This document shows, piece by piece, positions 57,275 to 64,000 of a DNA stretch of 64,000 nucleotides. The notes under the pieces are model-generated. The model was not told the DNA's origin. It did not search any database and worked only from the letters and a program-made list of their open reading frames with translations. The stretch comes from Ipomoea triloba (Eukaryota; Streptophyta; Magnoliopsida; Solanales; Convolvulaceae): positions 8,961,596-9,025,595 of the forward strand of contig NC_044917.1 in NCBI RefSeq assembly GCF_003576645.1, written 5' to 3'. Made by a program: the position numbers and the translations under genes. The number at the start of each line of letters is the position of its first letter. Within the stretch, counting starts at the first letter, position 1.

Positions 57275-58640
57275 TCTTGTAAAAGAATCTGATTTTTATT
57301 TTTATTTTTTAATCTTTCGTCACCTCACGCTCTCATAATTTCTTTCTTCCAACGTAGCATAAAAATTCTCAAAAAATTACTGTTGGAAATGCTCTTAAGA
57401 TTAAGTTGTTCCAATTATTTTGAAATTTATTGGTTGGTTGAAAAAGAATTGCAAAATTCAACATATATGACTGGGGGCTGCCCACATATTGAGTTGGGCT
57501 TGACAGATGAGAATAGGGTTCTAAGTTCCCAATTGGTTTATTGAGTAGTGCCCAAGAAGATTGAAAAATAAACTGAATTGTGTGAAAGCCAGTTTGGTCT
57601 GGGTTTGCAAAAGTCTACCTGGGTCAATAATAATATAATTTAATAGGCCGGAGTCCAATTCTCAATTTGCATTGGAAAAAAGTTACTGAATATTTATTTA
57701 TTTAATAATGTTGTATTAACGAAATAACATGTGTCACAATTTTACTTTATATTTGCGAATTAAAGAATCAATATTATTTTTTGTCAATTTCAAAACTAAT
57801 TCTTTAGGGCATTCACATCAGTGGATTTTGAATTTTTTAAGGAGATATGGCTGGGGTGGTTTCGCCAGTAGGGCCTGGTTTTTAGGTGGGATACAAAAAG
57901 AGGACGGAAATTATTGGGATACAAATATGGGCAATACTACACTGTAGGATGCATGTTGTCCTTTTTGAACATGCATCTTCAGAATGCATTGTTATCTTTT
58001 ATAATATTTGTTTCAAATTAAAATACTGTACATTATACTTGGAGAATACGAAAATAATACCATATATAAACACAAAATAATAAATACGTAGTTACGTATT
58101 TATTTTTTGAAATATAAGGATAAAAAATACTTAAATAGTGGGTCCAAGACCAATAACCCTAATGATAAAAAAATATTTAAATAGTGGGTCCAAGACCAAT
58201 AACCCTAATTTCATTTAAACTACAATACTATACACATACACGTATCATACACTCATTTTCTACCTTTTAACTATTTTTTTTTAGAAAAGCTAACATGCAT
58301 TCACAGAATGCATTTATTTTTAAGCAAACATGCATTCCATGAAAGTACTTTGCCCATCTTTGTTAGCTTTTCAAAAGCGACCTATTTTTGTATTCCACCC
58401 AAAAAACCAGCCCAACCGTGTTTATGACTCGATATGGCTGATGTAGAGGAGAGAGACAGTGGAAAAAAAAAAAAAAAAACCCCCTCCTGCAAGCAACTGG
58501 TTTTTATGGGTCCCAGCATGTGTAAGTATGTCTTTCATGTGTTAGCGTGCACTGCAACCAATGCGCCCATCAGGATGCATTAATTTACCCCTCATCTCTC
58601 TCCTAGTTAGCACCTAAAAAATCGATCCAAAAACCTCACT
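57275..58640. other. Intergenic with a short tandem duplication
   Basis: A 45-bp unit is repeated at 58120-58163 and 58164-58209 (ATAGTGGGTCCAAGACCAAT in both). Words with ATGCATGTT / AACATGCAT occur in inverted form near 57950 and 58300-58330. No gene is seen. Confidence 0.55.
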
Positions 58641-58649
58641 ATTGAAAAT

Positions 58650-58740
58650 GCCCTTAGTGACTTTCTCATTGTCTAAATCAATTTTAATGATAAGTATATC
58701 ATCAACATAGAAGCAAATAATAATGAATCATTGACTTTGG
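58650..58740 (-). pseudogene. Copia reverse transcriptase scrap
   Basis: Minus-strand reading FIIICFYVDDILIIKIDLDN contains the YVDD catalytic box typical of Ty1/Copia RT. A stop precedes it and no neighbouring RT blocks are intact. Confidence 0.7.
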
Positions 58741-58969
58741 TTATTAAATTTGCTGTATACACATTTATAAAGACTGATCAATAGAAAGGTATAAGATCAG
58801 GTTAGTAGCTAAATGATACATTCAATAGTTGGGAGTGGATTACTTAGAAACCTATTCTGATCTCTTTGTGGCAAGAATGGTAACCATTATAACCTTTTTA
58901 TCAGTAGCAGTGATTAAAGGGTGGCATATTTTAACATTTAACAATTAATATAATGCCTTTTATAGAGCA

Positions 58970-59072
58970 TTGGCTTCATCTGATGCTGAGTATAGAGCAT
59001 TGACTGTAACAGTATGTGAACTACAATGGCTTTGCTATTTGCTAAATGATTTGCAAGTCCATCTTTCGTTCT
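58970..59072 (+). pseudogene. Copia RNase H scrap
   Basis: Reads SSDAEYRALTVTVCELQWLC then YLLNDL, the conserved SSAEAEYRA region of Copia RNase H. It lies 230 bases from the RT scrap in the opposite orientation, so the two are not parts of one collinear element. Confidence 0.75.
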
Positions 59073-59079
59073 AAACTTG

Positions 59080-60740
59080 CTACAAGTTTAAAAGTACCTA
59101 TATATATATTTTGGTAAACAAAATTTTAAAATACCTTAGTTCAAGAAATAAAATAAAACTCAGATTTGGAGATATTGTAATGCTTTCTATTCAATGTATA
59201 TAATTTTCTAAAACTAGTATTTGATGTATGGTGGTATATAGCATAGCAGAACACAATAATGTGCATTATTGCATTAACTGTACACCATTCTGATCTGCAC
59301 AACTTCACTGCATGTCAGCACTGCAAATAATCTTCACAAGGTTTTTCTTTTTGTGCCCCAGTAGCCAGTAGATCAGACATTTTTGTTTTTATGTGTTTAG
59401 CATTCTGCTTGAAATTTAACATTAGAATTAGGTTAAGTATTGTGTGTGTTTAGTTTTCAGTTTTTTGTTAGGCCACTTTGAGTGTGAAATTCACTTGAAC
59501 AACAAACATATACAAATTATGCAGAGGCTATTGGATAATCTACATGAGTGGGAACTGTCTTTGAAGGACAAGGACAAGTAGGAGACAACATAGGCCCTTG
59601 GAAAAAGTATCCAAAATTCAAGACTCGGACTATAGCTTCTCGAGAAGTTGGCCCGGTAACTATGCTATGCACGTAATTTAGCTATTTGCTTCAGCTTTTG
59701 TGTATATATAAATTAAATGGGATTTATGAAAAAGTGACCATTTACCTTCAACTTTGATCTATTGTCTCTATTAATTAGTCTATTTGAAAGATAGCTAAAT
59801 AGTAGTCAGGAATAACATACTCAAATTGATGGGCGTGTAAATATCATGCATCAATTTGAGTATGACATTCGATATATACTACCAAAAGATAGTCAATTTT
59901 CAATCAGATTTTTGATATAATACTCACACTATAGCAAATTGTTTATGAATTCCCAACAAATTGCTGATGCAATACAACTTTGGGGAATTGGGGGAGGGGG
60001 GCTGTTCCAAAATGCAGAAGGTTGGTGGGTTGGAGGTTTCAAAGTGAAGATTAGACTGGCAAACAACTTTACATGGGGGTGGGTTTGCAATTAAAGGCCT
60101 ACTAATGGCCTGGTGAAACAGCCACATTATATTGGTTTAAACATAAGCATGATGGTGGGGATGGACTTCACTATGGCCATGACTTATTAATTCAAAGAAC
60201 TTTGTACCACAAGCCACCAAAAAGGTAATCCCAATTCTTATCTTTTGTTGGGAACATCCGAAGTGGGTTGCTTGGTTTAACATATATGCCGCGTTAGTTC
60301 TTGATTAGCTTTAACATCTATTACTATACATACATAAATTATATAAGTAATGGCACTGCCTTTTGATCATTAAGATATATAATAACAAGTTATAACTTTT
60401 CCATCCCAATCCCTAGGCCTACACTGCTCTTGGGTGCCATTTCTTAGGTTTTGGAAGGGAACAAGTGACCAAACCCTCTGCCACCCTATAGCAAAGTTAT
60501 AATAGTTTGCTTCACGAAATGAATTTTAATGAAATATGTACTATTTCATGGAGAATAAAATAATTAGGTAATAAATAAAATAAGATTTGTATTCTGTTGT
60601 TTGGTTCACTTAAAGGAATAAACTTTAGAAATGTTATTCTAATGTTTGGTTGGTTTAAGGATTTGAAATAGAATATGTGTTTAAAAGACATAAATACCCA
60701 TATACAAAATATATATTAATAATAATATTATTATTATTCT
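59080..60740. other. Intergenic
   Basis: No gene recognised; the frame at 59924-60127 (minus) has no known motif. A G-run at 59988-60001 is notable only for composition. Confidence 0.45.
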
Positions 60741-60752
60741 TAAATTTAGAAA

Positions 60753-61479
60753 GAATAAGGTCCAAATTAGCCACTAAACGTAACATGAAAGTGCAATTTG
60801 GCCACTGAACGAAAAAAAAGTGCAATTAGGCCACTGAACACTTCAAATACATGCAATTTCACCTGATAGCAGGTTACCTCCCATTTTATCAGGTTGTCTG
60901 CTTACTTGGATAGTGAGTTGGCATTTTAAAATAATTTTTAATAATAAACTTAAAAATAAAAATTAAAAATTCAAAAAAAAAAAAAAAACTCAAATACACT
61001 AGAATCCTATTCCAATTCGTGGGCGCCAAGGCTATTACTAATTGAATTTGAGCCAACAATCACAATTAACATACACTAATCAATTGAAGTCAAATTGAGG
61101 GTTCATTATATTTTCATTTTTCCCATCAAACTAGCTTATCTCAACTCTCGGCTGGCCTGCAGTCGACGCAGTTTTCCATCAACAAAATGGAATACTTCAT
61201 CTGTAGGGCCGTGGGTTTGTGTGTTTTTTTGTTTTAATTTTTTAATTTTTTTATTATTTATTTATATATATATATATATAATTTATTATTATTAAATTAT
61301 TTTAAAATGCCAACTCACCATCCAATTAAGCAGGCAACCTGATGAAATGGAAGGTAACCTGCTATCAGGTGAAATTGCATGTATTTGAAGTGTTCAGTGG
61401 CCTAATTGCACTTTTTTTTCGTTCAGTGGCCAAATTGCACTTTCATGTTACGTTCAGTGACTAATTTAGACCTTATTCC
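60753..61479. mobile_element. Mutator-like MITE with long TIRs
   Basis: AATTTAGAAA occurs at 60743-60752 and 61480-61489 (a 10-bp duplication; 9 is typical for MULEs). TIRs of about 200 bp: GAATAAGGTCCAAATTAG against its mirror CTAATTTAGACCTTATTC, and CACCTGATAGCAGGTTACC against GGTAACCTGCTATCAGGTG. The centre is different on each side and has (AT)n at 61262-61280. No transposase. Confidence 0.85.
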
Positions 61480-61803
61480 AATTTAGAAAAATACCTGTTG
61501 AGGAGCTTGAACCTAAAAGAGATGCGTATTGCTAATTGAGAGTGTTGTGATACGGGGAAAAAAAAAATCTAAACAACTTTTAGGTTTTGTTGGGGTGAAA
61601 TAGGAAATAAGAAAATTGATCTATTTTTGAGAACTAAGGGGGTTGTTGAATACTCATTCCTAGGAGCATTGTTTCTGAGAATAAAAGTGCGTCGTTGCCA
61701 AAAATGCCTGTGAAGGATTGCCAAAGTAGTGTATTCTATAGAGTATAGATGATTATAATGAGTTACCATATAATTTGTACAAGAGTTAGTTTCTTTATAG
61801 ATA

Positions 61804-62885
61804 CTAGTATTTTCACCCGTGCGATGCACGGAATGGATTTGTTATAATATATTAATAATATTTGGATCGATATATAATTATATAAATTATAACATCAAAT
61901 ATTATATAGTACAATTGACGATATGTTTTGGATCGATTATGTTTTTTGATGTTATCCTTGTTTGAATTCCAGCAAATAATTGCTTAATTAATAGCTTATG
62001 TGTAGATGTATGCATGCGGTACTGGAATTTTAGAGATTTTATATATCATTGTTTATGATTTTTATAAATTGGGTAAATATGCTCGTTCTCTAGTAACTCA
62101 GTTATAGGAATCAATTGATATTCTAACTCATATGTATGGAAGATATATTTTTGTGTAGATATATAGCAATTTTTCCATTTTGAAAAAAAAAAGACATAAT
62201 ATCACCGATTGTATTTACACATTATTGAAAACTTCTTTGTAGACAACATCGGTAGTAGCAACACAATTTTGTCCATCATCGTCTAGAACTAATTAACACT
62301 TTCAGGCTATCAGGATGTGTGACTCGGGAGAAAGCCATGTACAATTGACCGTGATTAAAAACTGGTTCTTTCAGCAATAACCCAACGTGAGTTAGTGTTC
62401 GGCCCTAGCTTTTGTTGATAGTCATGGCATATGCAAGCATCAATGGGAATTATTTATGCTGGAACTTGAAGGGCAATCTCGTATCAGAAAGAGTGAGAGA
62501 CATTCGAGGGATAAGAACTTTGGTTCCTTCATGTGTCCCATTAACTATTCTTGCTTCAACAATGTGATCTGTCAATCTTTTGATGATGAGTCGCGTACCG
62601 TTATAAATACCAAGAGAATGGTCTATCTTCCGCAATAACGTAACAGGTGCACCAATCTTTAATTAATGTCAATGAATGATTAAGAAAATCATACAATCTC
62701 AAATTATTTAAGAATTTAGGAGTGTGTACTTCTAATATATTTTCACCATCTGGTTCTGCCTTACACAAAGAGTTACAACTTAAATATGTTCGTCCTTTTG
62801 CAATATTCATGTTGCACATGTACTGATTAATTTGATCAATGACATCTAAAGTCGACGAGCGGATCACTGACCTTCCAGCTGCGAC
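61804..62885 (-). mobile_element. Helitron 3' portion, minus strand
   Basis: On the minus strand the end is a perfect stem CCGTGC-ATC-GCACGG (61831-61817), then GGTGAAAATACTAG with T following. This is the textbook Helitron 3' end (hairpin plus CTAG). Upstream in the same orientation are pieces of the Helitron helicase. The 5' end was not located, so the right limit is only where I lose helicase sequence. Confidence 0.82.
62260..62880 (-). pseudogene. Broken Helitron Pif1-like helicase (C-terminal part)
   Basis: Minus-strand blocks in order: VIDQINQYMCNMNIAKGRTY, NILEVHTPKFLNNLR, RKIDHSLGIYNGTRLIIKRL, TKVLIPRMSLTLSDTRLPFK, YAMTINKS, THVGLLLKEPVFNHGQLYMA and FSRVTHPDSLKVLI. These are the last motifs of the Rep/helicase protein of plant Helitrons, including the arginine-finger-type SRVT box. 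Two frameshifts (near 62650 and 62450) and a stop in place of the usual Gln after TINKS (near 62383) inactivate it. The Rep domain is not seen in the window. Confidence 0.88.
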
Positions 62886-62889
62886 TCAT

Positions 62890-64000
62890 CAAGCGTGTCA
62901 TATATTGAGCTTGAAATTTTAAAAAATCACTTTTAATAGTTCAAGTGTGACACACCAAGTGCATTAATAGTTCAATTTTTTTTCTAACAATCTTTTTCTT
63001 TTATTTTTCCTATTTTTTTCTCTCCTCCTAACCATCTTATGTGGCCTACAAAAATGGAGCAAAAAATCTTACTCTTGGAGAGGCTCCTACTCTCTTAGTA
63101 CAACGAATGAGCACATATATTTTTATCACAAAGTCAACTATAAGTCTAAGGTTTTTCGCAAGATACCCATTGTTACTCCTCCTCTATCTATTTTCCGAAG
63201 TAGAGGTAATGTTGGTTGAACACAAGATTGTTCCCTTCTCCAACAATGTTGACTTGACTTGAGTTCTTCTTTCGTTGCCAAAGTCTTCAATTCTGGATAT
63301 TGAATTGTAGATTTATCTCTCTCATTGGTAATTAGCTCTTAATTGCTTAAACTTAATTCGCGACATCTTGTAAACTTTTGTCAAATTAACCAACACCTCA
63401 CTCAGCTTCGAATTGAGGTATTTATAGATACATTTGAATTTATTCGTTTGATGGAAACAAATTTCAAATAGTTTTTATCTAATGTGACTAGTGGATTTTG
63501 TAATAGTTTGTTATTTTTATCAAATTTCTAACCGTTACATTTCCTTTTGCTCCTAAAAGCTTGACTTATATATTGTGTTGAGCTTTTTGACTTGGTTTTT
63601 TTTTTTTTAATAGAAATCTTCCTTAGAATGTGTACCTATGATTTGAGAAACCTTGACAACATTCTTTTTTATAACTGTTCGGTTGAGGTAGTGTACTATT
63701 ATGTCAAGAGCATTCCAATAGTCACCCGTAAAGTAAGCATTCACTTTCCTGAGATTCACTTTACGCATAAACCTTTTCGCAACTTTTTTGGATTTGACTT
63801 TAGAATAATCAATCCTACTACTTTTACTTTCCTATCCCAATCAACTTTCCGGTCAAAGTTTGGTCTTTCCACTTTTTGACCATTAACCTTCCGGTCTTCA
63901 ACTATTTGATCTTCAAGTCTTCTACTCTTCGATCTTCAGCTTTCCCGTCTTCAAATCTTGAGCTCTTCGGTCTTCAACCTTCCAGATTGTGACTATTTGA
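62890..64000 (-). other. Possible LTR or other element, minus strand
   Basis: On the minus strand TCTATAAATACCTCAATTCG at 63427-63408 looks like a TATA box with a following start region, as in many LTRs. From 63870 to 64000 words like CGGTCTTCAACCTTCC and GATCTTCAAGTCTTC repeat. No paired LTR or coding domain lies inside the window, so the class stays open. The open frame at 63592-63879 has no recognised motif. Confidence 0.35.

Noticed and set aside
56640..57292. Two 60-codon frames on opposite strands as genes
   Set aside because: They are the same frame in the two arms of the MITE palindrome; no coding role.

Overview
This window is nuclear DNA from a flowering plant. The evidence is spliced genes with GT-AG introns, a DYW-class PPR gene, a two-LIM plant WLIM protein, a plant nucleobase-ascorbate transporter, an inserted piece of plastid atpA, and dense plant-type transposons (Tourist-like MITEs, Helitrons, SINEs, LTR and LINE remnants) in AT-rich DNA with long (AT)n tracts. 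A eudicot is likely; a Solanales relative such as Ipomoea is only a guess.

I support five host genes. (1) The last two exons of a small one-helix mitochondrial protein resembling succinate dehydrogenase subunit 7 (+, 1231-1920); its 5' part is not visible. (2) WLIM1-like actin-bundling LIM protein (+, 9906-12494, five exons, 189 aa). (3) An intronless PPR-DYW organelle RNA editing factor (+, 15882-17843, 653 aa). (4) A DUF4228/PADRE protein (-, 24157-23335, three exons, 180 aa). (5) A NAT6-like nucleobase-ascorbate transporter (-, 44787-40638, 14 exons, 530 aa). All exon joins of genes 2, 4 and 5 were read by hand and keep frame. They are unrelated in function and do not form a cluster.

The space between genes is mobile DNA. 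At 4854-7830 lies a non-autonomous LTR element in minus orientation with a CATAC target duplication and unfamiliar GC-rich cargo. At 13053-14320 is a long-TIR MITE, followed by a LINE tail at 14797-15180. From 26.8 to 39 kb there are MITEs, a plastid insertion, a CCTAGG-rich hAT-like element, a Helitron carrying an RPA70-like fragment, an assembly duplication around an N, and minisatellites. From 46 to 63 kb there is a Copia-like LTR with a GC-rich segment, several MITEs, a perfect MITE palindrome at 56657-57269, Copia fragments, a Mutator-like MITE, and a second Helitron end with a broken helicase.

I found no defence system, CRISPR array, operon or clear new biological system. The most interesting points are: an intron-containing WLIM1 pseudogene fragment beside the SDH7-like gene, together with WLIM1 intron-1 sequence inside that gene's intron; the perfect MITE palindrome; the two Helitrons; and the cargo of the LTR element. 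Functional claims rest on motif recognition from memory, not on searches.
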